Source: Vulcanimicrobiota bacterium
GTDB lineage: Bacteria > Vulcanimicrobiota > Vulcanimicrobiia > Vulcanimicrobiales > Vulcanimicrobiaceae
Length of the DNA: 26,184 nucleotides
Reading direction: 5' to 3'
Assembly (NCBI GenBank): GCA_003155175.1
Contig: PMFP01000078.1
Coordinates: 12,064-38,247, forward strand
Shown here piece after piece: positions 7,893-15,498 of the stretch (positions are counted from its first letter, which is position 1; the number at the start of each line of letters is the position of its first letter). The position numbers were made by a program, and so were the translations under genes. The notes under the pieces were generated by a model. It made no database searches, was not told the DNA's origin, and worked only from the letters and a program-made list of their open reading frames with translations.

Positions 7893-8477
7893 CTGCAACT
7901 GGTCGTCGGCTTAGGAAACCCGGGCAAAGAATACGCGGCGACGCGCCACAACGCCGGCTTCATGGTCGTCGACGAACTGGCGCGCCGCTACGGCCTTACC
8001 GGCTGGAAACGCAAAGACAACGCCTATCAAGCCGTGGACGCCGCGCGCGGCGTCATGCTGCTCAAGCCCGCCTCCTACATGAACATGAGCGGCGCGCCCG
8101 TGCGGCTCGCGGCGTCCTGGTATCGCGTCGAGCCGGCGCAGATCCTGGTCGTCAGCGACGACATGGACCTTCCGTTCGGACGCCTGCGCATGCGCGCGAG
8201 CGGTGGGCACGGCGGACACAACGGGTTGCGCTCGGTCATCGCGACGATGGGCGACGGCTTCCCGCGCCTGCGCGTCGGCGTAGGAAGGCCCGCCTACGAC
8301 AGCGTGGACCACGTCCTGAGTCCGTTCGCCGGGGACGAGAAGGCCGATCTCGACCGCATCGTCTCGGCAGCGGCAGACGGCGTGGAGCTCTGGCTCGAGA
8401 GCGGCGTCGAGCGCGCGATGCAATCGGTCAATGCATGGGCCGCCGCACCGCCCGCCGAAAAAACCGGAGATGGCTGA
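7893..8477 (+). CDS. pth: Peptidyl-tRNA hydrolase, apparent CTG start
   Basis: Pth recycles tRNA by cleaving the ester bond of peptidyl-tRNAs that drop off the ribosome. Read from CTG at 7893 the product is 194 residues, the usual length, and begins (M)QLVVGLGNPGKEY, matching the family N-terminus MKLIVGLGNPG. It contains Asn9 of GLGNPG, the catalytic His19 in TRHNAGF, the KPASYMNMSG loop with its Asn, the DDMDLPFG motif with catalytic Asp, and GGHGGHNGLRS. No ATG, GTG or TTG occurs in this frame between the rplY stop and the motif; the first ATG (7962) would delete both Asn9 and His19. So either CTG is used, five bases after the rplY stop and perhaps by coupling, or there is a base error. 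The 3' end overlaps the next gene by 8 nt. Confidence 0.93.
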   Translation: MQLVVGLGNPGKEYAATRHNAGFMVVDELARRYGLTGWKRKDNAYQAVDAARGVMLLKPASYMNMSGAPVRLAASWYRVEPAQILVVSDDMDLPFGRLRMRASGGHGGHNGLRSVIATMGDGFPRLRVGVGRPAYDSVDHVLSPFAGDEKADLDRIVSAAADGVELWLESGVERAMQSVNAWAAAPPAEKTGDG

Positions 8478-9159
8478 AGCGGCAAAGCCCTTCGCAGGCA
8501 GAACGCTCGTGATGCGCGTGGACGACGCGACCGCCGGCGCGGCCGTCGAATCAACCCTCGTGCAGGACGTCCGCTTTCTCGTCGAATCGCAGATTCGGCC
8601 GATCATCGTCGCTCCGGGAGCCGATGCGGCGCGCGGCGTCGTGCGCGCGATCAACCGCAGCGCCAACGTCGCCGTGCGCCTCGGCGGCGCCGACGCGGCG
8701 CTCTTGCCGCAGGGGCCCGACGGGATCGGCACGGTGCAAACCGATCTCCTCGACACCCTTCTCGACGCCGGCTACGTTCCCGTGATCGAACCGACGACGT
8801 TTTCCCCGTTTTCGCGCGACGAAACGGTCGCGCTCGCCGACGACGTTGCATCCGCCGTCGCGGCCGCAGTTGCCGCCGTGCGCGCGATCTTCTTCTACGT
8901 CGGCGGCGGCGTCGCCCATCCGGAAACGAACGCGATCATCAACGAACTCACGCCCGCCGAAGCGCTCGTCCTGGCCGACGACGAGCGGCTCTCCTTCGAA
9001 CTGCGCGCCACGGTTCGCGCCGCCGCGCGCGGCGTCCGTCAAGGCGTCGGCGCCGCCCAGATCCTCGACGGGCGCGTCGCCCACGCCGCCATCATCGAAA
9101 TGCTCACCGCCCACCATCTGGGAACGCAAGTTACAGGAAGCATCGCCTTCGCAAGCTGA
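8470..9159 (+). CDS. Acetylglutamate-kinase-like protein lacking catalytic lysines
   Basis: A 229-residue protein with the amino-acid-kinase fold pattern closest to N-acetylglutamate kinase (ArgB), but shorter than ArgB (about 260-300) and missing its key residues. Similar parts are QDVRFLVESQIRPIIV (32-47), the VRLGGADAALLP segment (69-80), YVPVIEP (102-108), ADDVASAVAAAVAAVRAIFFYVGGGV (123-148) and the C-terminal ILDGRVAHAAIIEML...GT (198-219), which mirrors IIDGR.PHALLLEL..GT. The N-terminal VIKxGG becomes VMRVDD (14-19), HGGG becomes APGA (48-51), and the GMxxKV loop near residue 180 has Thr for Lys. ATP phosphotransfer therefore looks unlikely. The ATG at 8470 overlaps the pth stop by 8 nt, so it is coupled to the translation-related operon. 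A regulatory or ligand-sensing role is possible; enzyme function is not supported. Confidence 0.75.
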   Translation: MAEAAKPFAGRTLVMRVDDATAGAAVESTLVQDVRFLVESQIRPIIVAPGADAARGVVRAINRSANVAVRLGGADAALLPQGPDGIGTVQTDLLDTLLDAGYVPVIEPTTFSPFSRDETVALADDVASAVAAAVAAVRAIFFYVGGGVAHPETNAIINELTPAEALVLADDERLSFELRATVRAAARGVRQGVGAAQILDGRVAHAAIIEMLTAHHLGTQVTGSIAFAS

Positions 9160-9238
9160 CGGAGCGAGATTTAGCGCGGATTGAGGAGCCGAGGGCCGCA
9201 GTTGACGAAGTTCTGCTAAACTGAGAAAGAAGAAGAAT

Positions 9239-10339
9239 ATGTCGAGTCGCCTTTCGCGTCGTTCGCTCCTCGCGTCGAGCCTCGCCGGGTGCGCGCTCGC
9301 CGTCGCGCCTAGGCTTGCGAGTGCCGCCGATTCGATTTCGCCTGCCGTCTTCACCGAAGTCGAAAACGAGGTTGCGGATCGGTTGATCGCTTCGACTGCC
9401 GACTGGAACGACGGGCTGTCGCACCCCATCCCTTATAAAAACCCGCCCGGGCGCGGCAAGGACCGCGCACTTGTCCTAGGAGGCGGCTCGGAGTATATGA
9501 GTTCGTTCCTTGTGGGTTACTTCAAAGCGATGCGGACAAATGGGGTGGATTTGCGTCTGGCCGATATCGTCGTCGGCACCTCGGCGGGAGCCGTCTTGGG
9601 TAGCGCCCTCTTGGGCGGCCGTCTGGACCTTTTCTCCGGCGAATTCAATGCACTGGCCAACCATCCCGAACTCATGGCAAAGATGGTTCCGGCGCAGCAG
9701 TACAGCCCAAGTCAGAAGCGCGTGATCCAGATGGGGATCGATGCAAAGGACGGCAGTCCCGCGACGATTCAAGCGATCGGCCACGCGGCGATGGCTGCGA
9801 AATCGATCCCGGCAGCCAAATTTGAGACAAACATGAAAGTCTTTTTAGGCGACCTTCAAACGATCCCGGATAAAATGTACATCACGACGATCGACTGCTA
9901 TACAGCCGAGCGTCTCGTCATCGCTCCCAATTCGGGCGTCCCGGTTTACACGGCTTGCTCCGCGAGTGCTTCGGCCCCCGGGGTGACCGGGCCGACGTGG
10001 GTTAAGGATCGGTACTGCATGGACGGCAGCATCGGACCGACCGAGACCCACTGCGACATCATCGCGGGCGCAAAGCGCGCACTCGTCGTCGTCTTGGCGG
10101 ATACGATCGCACAAGAAAAAGCGGGGTTGCGGCTCAATCATCTCCCGAACACGATCCTGCAAGAGGTTAAAGACCTCGAAGCCGGCGGCACGAAGGTGAA
10201 ATTAGTCGTCGCGGGGATGTTGCCGGGTCGCAAGACTATGAGTGTGGTCGACCCGAGCATCATGGCGCCGGCGATCAAGTATGGCTACGAGCGCGGGCTC
10301 GGCGATTTACCGGAGATGAAGAAACTCTGGATGTCGTAA
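9239..10339 (+). CDS. Exported patatin-like phospholipase
   Basis: A 366-residue patatin-family serine hydrolase, expected to release fatty acids from lipids outside the cytoplasmic membrane. The N-terminus has SRRSLLAS (6-13, Tat-like twin arginine), a hydrophobic stretch, a lipobox-like LAGC (15-18) and an alternative ASA|AD cleavage site (27-31), so it is exported but may be either lipoprotein or soluble. The catalytic dyad is visible: nucleophile Ser115 in GTSAG (113-117) and Asp262 in MDGS. The oxyanion loop is GGGSEY (81-86), without the usual Arg/Lys-Gly ending. It is separated from the kinase-like gene by 79 nt and converges on the M48-like gene with only 25 nt between stops. Third codon positions are visibly richer in A/T (ttg, gat, att, ttt) than in neighbours, which may mean later acquisition. 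Confidence 0.88.
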   Translation: MSSRLSRRSLLASSLAGCALAVAPRLASAADSISPAVFTEVENEVADRLIASTADWNDGLSHPIPYKNPPGRGKDRALVLGGGSEYMSSFLVGYFKAMRTNGVDLRLADIVVGTSAGAVLGSALLGGRLDLFSGEFNALANHPELMAKMVPAQQYSPSQKRVIQMGIDAKDGSPATIQAIGHAAMAAKSIPAAKFETNMKVFLGDLQTIPDKMYITTIDCYTAERLVIAPNSGVPVYTACSASASAPGVTGPTWVKDRYCMDGSIGPTETHCDIIAGAKRALVVVLADTIAQEKAGLRLNHLPNTILQEVKDLEAGGTKVKLVVAGMLPGRKTMSVVDPSIMAPAIKYGYERGLGDLPEMKKLWMS

Positions 10340-10364
10340 GCGGAGTCCAGGACCGCGCCGTGCC

Positions 10365-11627
10365 TCAAGGACAGCCGTTAGGCACTCCATTTATCGCAGC
10401 GATGCGCGCGCCGAGCGGGGGCGTTACGTCGAAGAAGACGCGCGCGACGACGTCCGGGCAGATCTCCGTCAACTGCTGGTCGGCGGAGCGAACCAGCGAG
10501 CGAACCGCGGCCGCGCGGTTCCCCGTCATCGAAAGCGCGTAGGCGTCGGCCGGCGGTTCGGTGTGTCGCAGGACGGCGGCGTCGATCGGCGAGGCGATCA
10601 GATAGACGCACGCCAAGAGCGCCCCGACGAGCGACAAGCGCGAGAGCGGATCGTCGTCGCGCCGGAATCGTACGCGATCCGCGATGGAAATCGCGACCGC
10701 GACGCCGGCCATGAGCAGAAACGCGCGCCACAGATAGACGCGCAGAACGTCACCGTGCGAGAGGTGCCCGAGTTGGTGCGCGACGACGAACTCGACTTCA
10801 CCGGGCGAATCGGCCGCGATGAGGTTGTCCGAGATCACGATTTGCCGCGACGGTCCGATGCCGCGAACGGCGGCGGTCTCGACGCCCGTTCGAAGGGAGC
10901 GATCCTCGACCAGGATCGGAACTCCCGCATAACCGGCGCGCCGCAGCAGTGCCTCCAGCGGCGCCTTCGCCGCTCCTTCCAGCGGCACGTAATGGGCGAA
11001 TCCGGGAAGCGACGGCGCGACGTACGCAGCGCCGACGGCTACGAGGACGATCGCGACGGCCGTGTAGATGTACCATTGCGGCGTCCGATCCACCAGCCAC
11101 AGGACGGCCGCCGCGGCGATCCCGGCGGCGATTGCCGTGGCCAGAGTCGTCAGCATCCATTCGTCGAGCCATCCGGGGGTAAGTTGCGTGAAGATCCCGA
11201 GGACGCGATTGACGCGATAGAGATAGAAGTCGGGCACGAGCGCGGCCAGCTTCGCGACGAGCGCGAGGGCGAAACCGAACGAGAAGCGGATCAGCGTATC
11301 GGAGCGGAACCTCCGCCGCAAGCGATCGCGCAGCGCCGCCGCCCAGCCGGCGTTCCAAAAATAGAAGAGCGCCGCCGCCGAGGCTAAGACCGAGGCGACC
11401 TCGCCGGGAATCGTCCAATTTACCAAGCGGTTGGCAGCTTCTTGACGCGGCGCGTCCACGAGCGCGGTGCCTGGACTCGAAAGCATCGCCGCGTTGGGTA
11501 TCGCGTCCACCCGACGGTCGAGTCCGTTCGGTCGCACGATCGCGGCCTGTGCGACGCCCGCAACCGCGAGCGATAGCAGCATCGCCGCAAGAAGAAGCCG
11601 CGCGTTGCGTAGGAAGATCCGGGCCAT
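10365..11627 (-). CDS. M48-like membrane metallopeptidase with HQLGH in place of HExxH
   Basis: A 420-residue CAAX prenyl protease/Ste24-type (M48) membrane protein. An N-terminal signal-like helix (8-28) is followed by membrane segments near 78-96, 112-132, 160-180 and 185-205, then the peptidase region, with further helices near 300-316 and 330-348. The zinc motif reads HQLGH (284-288), so the catalytic Glu of HELGH is Gln; the downstream third zinc ligand motif is present as EPPAD (357-361), and the family-type end TPPLGARIAAI (402-412) is intact. The codon at the changed position is CAA (minus strand), not a frameshift. With two His and one Glu it may still bind zinc but should be catalytically poor or inactive. 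It follows the GGDEF gene by 21 nt and is last in the long minus-strand cluster. Confidence 0.85.
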   Translation of the reverse strand: MARIFLRNARLLLAAMLLSLAVAGVAQAAIVRPNGLDRRVDAIPNAAMLSSPGTALVDAPRQEAANRLVNWTIPGEVASVLASAAALFYFWNAGWAAALRDRLRRRFRSDTLIRFSFGFALALVAKLAALVPDFYLYRVNRVLGIFTQLTPGWLDEWMLTTLATAIAAGIAAAAVLWLVDRTPQWYIYTAVAIVLVAVGAAYVAPSLPGFAHYVPLEGAAKAPLEALLRRAGYAGVPILVEDRSLRTGVETAAVRGIGPSRQIVISDNLIAADSPGEVEFVVAHQLGHLSHGDVLRVYLWRAFLLMAGVAVAISIADRVRFRRDDDPLSRLSLVGALLACVYLIASPIDAAVLRHTEPPADAYALSMTGNRAAAVRSLVRSADQQLTEICPDVVARVFFDVTPPLGARIAAINGVPNGCP

Positions 11628-11648
11628 TGCCGCTGCGTTCGCGGCGAA

Positions 11649-12629
11649 TCAACCGAACTCCGCGAATCGTCCCTCGCCCGCGGCAAAGGAGACCCGGTCG
11701 CGCCCGGCGCGTTTGCTGTGGTACATCGCGGCGTCGGCGCATTCGAGCAGCGCGCTCGCGGTGCTCGCGTCGAACGGAATGGATGCCACGCCCACGCTGG
11801 CCGTCACGCGGCGGCCCGCCCCGAAATCGTGCTGACGAACCGCGGCAACGAACGCGTGCGCGCGAGCGATCGCCGCGCTCTTGGGCGAGCGGCGCAGGAG
11901 CAGGCAGTATTCGTCACCGCCGTTCCGGGCGGGGACGTCTACGCCGCCGACGGCGTGGGCGCGAAGGAGCGAGGCCATCTGCTGCAAGACGCGGTCGCCC
12001 TGCGCGTGCCCGTCGCGGTCGTTAATGGCCTTAAAGCCGTCGGTGTCCACGAACCAAAGAGAGAGCGGCAAACTCGTTGGGTCGCACGCCGAACGCTCGA
12101 CCTCCTCGCAGAGCAACGTGCGGAACGCGCGCGGTGCCAGCAGGCCGGTGAGACCGTCGTACATCGCGTCGTTTCGATCCAGCTCGCGTTCGCGCGCCAA
12201 AAGATACGGGATGGCGGCGTAGCGCACGAGCGCGACGAGATCGCGGGCGGGGTCGAAAGCCCGGGCCGTCCGCGAGCTGAGATATACGACGGCAAACGGG
12301 GCGCCGCCGTCGCACATCGGAATCGCGAGCGCGCTGCGGTCGGTCGGAATCAGGGCGGCCTCGCATTCGCGCAGCGCGACGTGATGGCCGGCTCGCGCGG
12401 CGAGCGACGGAAGGCGGCGCGCGCGTTCGCGGCCGAGGACGAGGCCCTCGTAGCCGAGCGTGCGCGTTCCGAACGCGGCCGCGCATCGCAGCTCGTCGCC
12501 CGCGACGTCGAAGAACATGGCGGCGTCGGCGCGCGAATCGAGCGCGAACGCCGCGCCGGCAATCTCCGCGACGACGGCGCGACTCGAGGTGCGCGCGGCC
12601 CGCACGATGAGATCGAGAACGTCGAGCAT
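11649..12629 (-). CDS. GAF-like sensor diguanylate cyclase (GGDEF)
   Basis: A 326-residue soluble protein predicted to make the second messenger cyclic di-GMP from two GTP. Residues 1-145 form a GAF-like sensory domain (pattern RADAAMFFDVAGDELRC, then LAIPMCDGGAPFAVVYLSS). Residues 155-315 form the GGDEF domain: DGLTGL (158-163), the metal-binding FVDTDGFKAINDRDGH segment (193-208), the active-site loop as NGGDEY (236-241) and the C-terminal CADAAMYHSKRAGRDRV. GGDEY is a known active variant. There is no RxxD inhibitory site just upstream of the loop, so product feedback by the classical I-site is not expected. The ATG at 12629 has AGGAAG close upstream. It sits between glmU (45 nt upstream) and the M48-like gene. 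Confidence 0.92.
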   Translation of the reverse strand: MLDVLDLIVRAARTSSRAVVAEIAGAAFALDSRADAAMFFDVAGDELRCAAAFGTRTLGYEGLVLGRERARRLPSLAARAGHHVALRECEAALIPTDRSALAIPMCDGGAPFAVVYLSSRTARAFDPARDLVALVRYAAIPYLLARERELDRNDAMYDGLTGLLAPRAFRTLLCEEVERSACDPTSLPLSLWFVDTDGFKAINDRDGHAQGDRVLQQMASLLRAHAVGGVDVPARNGGDEYCLLLRRSPKSAAIARAHAFVAAVRQHDFGAGRRVTASVGVASIPFDASTASALLECADAAMYHSKRAGRDRVSFAAGEGRFAEFG

Positions 12630-12674
12630 GGTCTTCCTGGAGCGCTAAGTTCCCCGGCGGGAATGCGGCGGGAC

Positions 12675-14015
12675 TTAAACTTCTTTCTTCGGCAGCGGTC
12701 GCGCGGGATTACCCGCGACGCGCTCGCCTGCAGGCACGTCCCGGATTACCACCGAGCCCGCGCCCGTCAGCGCCCCGTCACCCACGTCGACCGGAGCGAC
12801 CAGCGACGTATTGGAACCGATGGAGACGTTCTTCCCGATGGTCGTTCGGTTCTTGCGTTCGCCGTCGAAGTTGCACGTGATCGTGCCGGCGCCGATATTG
12901 CTGCCCGAACCGACGCTGGCGTCGCCGACGTACGCGAGATGGTTGGCCTTGGCCCCGTCGCCGAGCTCGGAATTCTTGACCTCGACGAAATTCCCGATCC
13001 GCACGCCGCCCGCGAGCCGCGCGTTCGCGCGCAAATGCGCGAAGGGCCCTACCTGCACGCCGTCGCCCAGCGTCGAATCCACGATCACGCTCTCGCGCAC
13101 GGTGACGCGGTCGCCGAGCCGCGCGTTCGAAAGCCGGGAGTTCGGACCGACCACGCAATGCGTCCCGACGCACGAGAGGCGCGCCAACGAGGTATTGGGA
13201 TAGATGACGGTGTCCCGCCCGATCTCGACCTCCGGCTCGAGATAGGTCGTGTCCGGATCCACGATCGTTACGCCATCGCGCATGGCCGCGGCGCAGAGGC
13301 GCGCGTTCATTTCGCGACGAGCGAGAGCGAGTTCGACGCGATCGTTGATGCCCGCGACGTCCGCGGCGTCCTCCACGAGGATCGGGCGCACGCGCTCGCC
13401 GCCGCGCACGAACTTCTCGACCGTGTCGGTGAGATAGTACTCTTTCTGCGCGTTGTCGTTGCGCAGTCCCGAGACGGCCTCGCGCAAGCGATCTTCGTGA
13501 AAGGCGTAGATCCCGGCGTTCGTTTCCTCGATTCGCAGATCTTCGGGCGTCGCGTCGCGCGCCTCGACGATGCGTTCGACGTTCTCGCCGCGGCGAACGA
13601 TACGTCCGAAGTTCGACGACGCGGGCATCCGGGCCGTAATTAACGTCATCGGAACGTCGCCGTCGAGCGCATCTACGATGGAGCGGTAAATCGCCGGTCC
13701 GGCGAGCGGCATGTCGCCGTACGCGACGACGATCCGGCCGCGTTCCGACGGCGTCATCGCCGCGAGCGCAACCTGGACGGCGTGCCCGGTTCCGAGCTGC
13801 TCGCCCTGCAAGACGCCGCGCACGCCGAATTCGTCGATACGGTTCTGCAGTTCGGGATTGGTGACGACCAGAACGTCGTCGATCCCCGCAGCGCGTAGCG
13901 CTTGGATCACGTACCACAGCAGCGGCCGGCCGCACAGCTCGTGCAAGACCTTGGTGACGTCGCTCTTCATGCGCGTACCTTTCCCCGCCGCAAGCACGAT
14001 CGCGCGAACCGTCAT
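12675..14015 (-). CDS. glmU: Bifunctional GlmU: glucosamine-1-phosphate acetyltransferase / GlcNAc-1-P uridylyltransferase
   Basis: Catalyses the last two steps to UDP-N-acetylglucosamine, the precursor for peptidoglycan and lipopolysaccharide. The 446-residue protein has the pyrophosphorylase domain first: LAAGKGTRM (8-16), LGTGHAVQ (74-81), AYGDMPL (98-104), and the EETNAGIYAF segment. From about 248 it has the left-handed beta-helix acetyltransferase domain with repeated I/V-G-x hexapeptides; the catalytic His359 lies in KANHLAYVGDA, and IGAGTITCNFDG (374-385) is intact. It is slightly shorter than E. coli GlmU (456). The ATG at 14015 overlaps the gltX stop as ATGA and fixes the start. GlmU is normally next to prs in many Gram-positive genomes; here it is coupled to gltX instead. 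Confidence 0.97.
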   Translation of the reverse strand: MTVRAIVLAAGKGTRMKSDVTKVLHELCGRPLLWYVIQALRAAGIDDVLVVTNPELQNRIDEFGVRGVLQGEQLGTGHAVQVALAAMTPSERGRIVVAYGDMPLAGPAIYRSIVDALDGDVPMTLITARMPASSNFGRIVRRGENVERIVEARDATPEDLRIEETNAGIYAFHEDRLREAVSGLRNDNAQKEYYLTDTVEKFVRGGERVRPILVEDAADVAGINDRVELALARREMNARLCAAAMRDGVTIVDPDTTYLEPEVEIGRDTVIYPNTSLARLSCVGTHCVVGPNSRLSNARLGDRVTVRESVIVDSTLGDGVQVGPFAHLRANARLAGGVRIGNFVEVKNSELGDGAKANHLAYVGDASVGSGSNIGAGTITCNFDGERKNRTTIGKNVSIGSNTSLVAPVDVGDGALTGAGSVVIRDVPAGERVAGNPARPLPKKEV

Positions 14016-15487
14016 ACGACCAGTTCCTTCCAATCCTCGATCTCCCGTTTGGTGGGCGTACCGAGCAGTTCCAGCGCGAAGCGCAGGCGCTCTCGAACCA
14101 CTTCGCGGCCAAGCAGATCCATCGCGTCGTAGAGCGGAACCGACGTCGGACTCCCGGTGATCGCGACGTAGAACGGCCGTGCGATGTCGCGAACTTTCTT
14201 TCCGAGCACGCTCGCGATGCGCGTCAGGACGCCCTCGATTCCCGCCACGTTCCATTCGCGCAGCGCGTCCAGCTCGACGAGCGCCAGATGAAGCGCTTGG
14301 CGCGTGCCCAGGTCGTCCAGCTTAGCCGACCGCAGATCCTCGACGCGAACCGGAACGCGGCCCGCAAAGAAGAAAGCCGTCAAGTAGGCCAGGTCCGAGA
14401 GACGCTGCACGCGCGGCTGCGCCAGCGCGGCGATGCGCGCGAGCCGCTCCGGCGCGAATCCCCATTCGGCGACGCGCGCCTCGAACGCACCGGCGTCGAA
14501 GCGTTCCCGGAGGTAGCGGCCGTTGAGCCAGTCGAGCTTCTCGACGTCGAAAACCGGGCCGCCGAGCGGGACGTGCTCGACGGAAAAGCGTTTCACCATC
14601 GTTTCCAGACTCATCATTTCGTCTTCGCCCTCGTGCGCCGAGTTCACGAGAAGACCGAGAAAATTCATCAGCGCTTCGGGCACGTAGCCGAACGCCCGAT
14701 AGAACAGAATGCCGGTCGGGTTCTTGCGTTTGCTCAGCTTGCTCTTGTCCGGGTTGCGCAGCAACGGCAGATGGATCAGGACGGGCGGATCCCAGCCGAA
14801 GTACCGGTACAACAGCAGATGCTTGGGAGCGCTCGACACCCACTCTTCGCCGCGCGCGACGTGGGTGATCTCCATGAGATGATCGTCGACGACGTTCGCC
14901 AGGTGGTAGGTCGGCAGTCCGTCGGACTTCACCAGCACTTGCATGTCGACGCTCTTCCACTCGAACTCGATCGGACCGCGCCGCGCATCGTGCACGATGC
15001 AGACGCCTTCGTCGGGAACCTTCAATCGAACGACGTGCGGCTCGCCGGCCGCTTCGCGGCGCGCGACCTCGCCGGCAGAATAGGTGAGGCAGAGGCCGTC
15101 GTAGCGCGGCGGGAGGCCGGCCGCGCGCTGCGCCACGCGCATCTCCTCAAGGCGCTGCGGCGTGCAAAAGCACTTGAACGCGTGGCCGTCCTCGAGCAGC
15201 TTGCCCACGTACTGGCGATAGATGGCGGTGCGCTCGCTCTGGCGATACGGGCCGTGCGGGCCGCCGACGTCGGGGCCCTCGTCCCACGATAGGCCGCACC
15301 AGCGCAAGGCATCGAGGATCGCCCGCTCCGACTCGGACGTGCTCCGGGTCAGGTCGGTGTCCTCGATGCGCAACACGAACTCGCCGCCGTTCTGCTTGGC
15401 GAGACAGTAATTGACAAGCGCGACGTACGCCGTTCCGACGTGCGGGTCGCCGGTCGGCGACGGCGCGATGCGCGTCCTAACCTTCAA
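14012..15487 (-). CDS. gltX: Glutamyl-tRNA synthetase
   Basis: Charges tRNA-Glu with glutamate. The 491-residue class I synthetase shows the HIGH-type motif as PSPTGDPHVG (9-18) and the KMSKS-type motif as KLSKRK (250-255), plus the family segments LRIEDTD (39-45) and GLPTYHLANVVDDHLM (190-205). Cys106 and Cys108 (KCFC) with Cys133 may form the zinc site seen in many bacterial GluRS. The C-terminal anticodon-binding helical cage is present (to residue 491). Whether it is discriminating (Glu only) or also charges tRNA-Gln cannot be decided here. The start is TTG at 15487, giving the normal MKVRTRIAPSPTG opening; it lies 11 nt after the mutase small-subunit stop, and its stop overlaps glmU. Confidence 0.97.
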   Translation of the reverse strand: MKVRTRIAPSPTGDPHVGTAYVALVNYCLAKQNGGEFVLRIEDTDLTRSTSESERAILDALRWCGLSWDEGPDVGGPHGPYRQSERTAIYRQYVGKLLEDGHAFKCFCTPQRLEEMRVAQRAAGLPPRYDGLCLTYSAGEVARREAAGEPHVVRLKVPDEGVCIVHDARRGPIEFEWKSVDMQVLVKSDGLPTYHLANVVDDHLMEITHVARGEEWVSSAPKHLLLYRYFGWDPPVLIHLPLLRNPDKSKLSKRKNPTGILFYRAFGYVPEALMNFLGLLVNSAHEGEDEMMSLETMVKRFSVEHVPLGGPVFDVEKLDWLNGRYLRERFDAGAFEARVAEWGFAPERLARIAALAQPRVQRLSDLAYLTAFFFAGRVPVRVEDLRSAKLDDLGTRQALHLALVELDALREWNVAGIEGVLTRIASVLGKKVRDIARPFYVAITGSPTSVPLYDAMDLLGREVVRERLRFALELLGTPTKREIEDWKELVV

Positions 15488-15498
15488 GATTCAAATCG

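Noticed and set aside
7962..8477. Shorter pth from the first ATG at 7962
   Set aside because: It would lack the GLGNPG motif and catalytic His, both encoded in frame just upstream.
9202..9222. TTGACG and TAAACT as a promoter for the patatin-like gene
   Set aside because: The boxes are only 9 nt apart, too close for a sigma-70-type promoter.
11718..13643. Long plus-strand open frame opposite the GGDEF and glmU genes
   Set aside because: It spans two unrelated genes and a gap, with no domain features; high GC explains the lack of stops.
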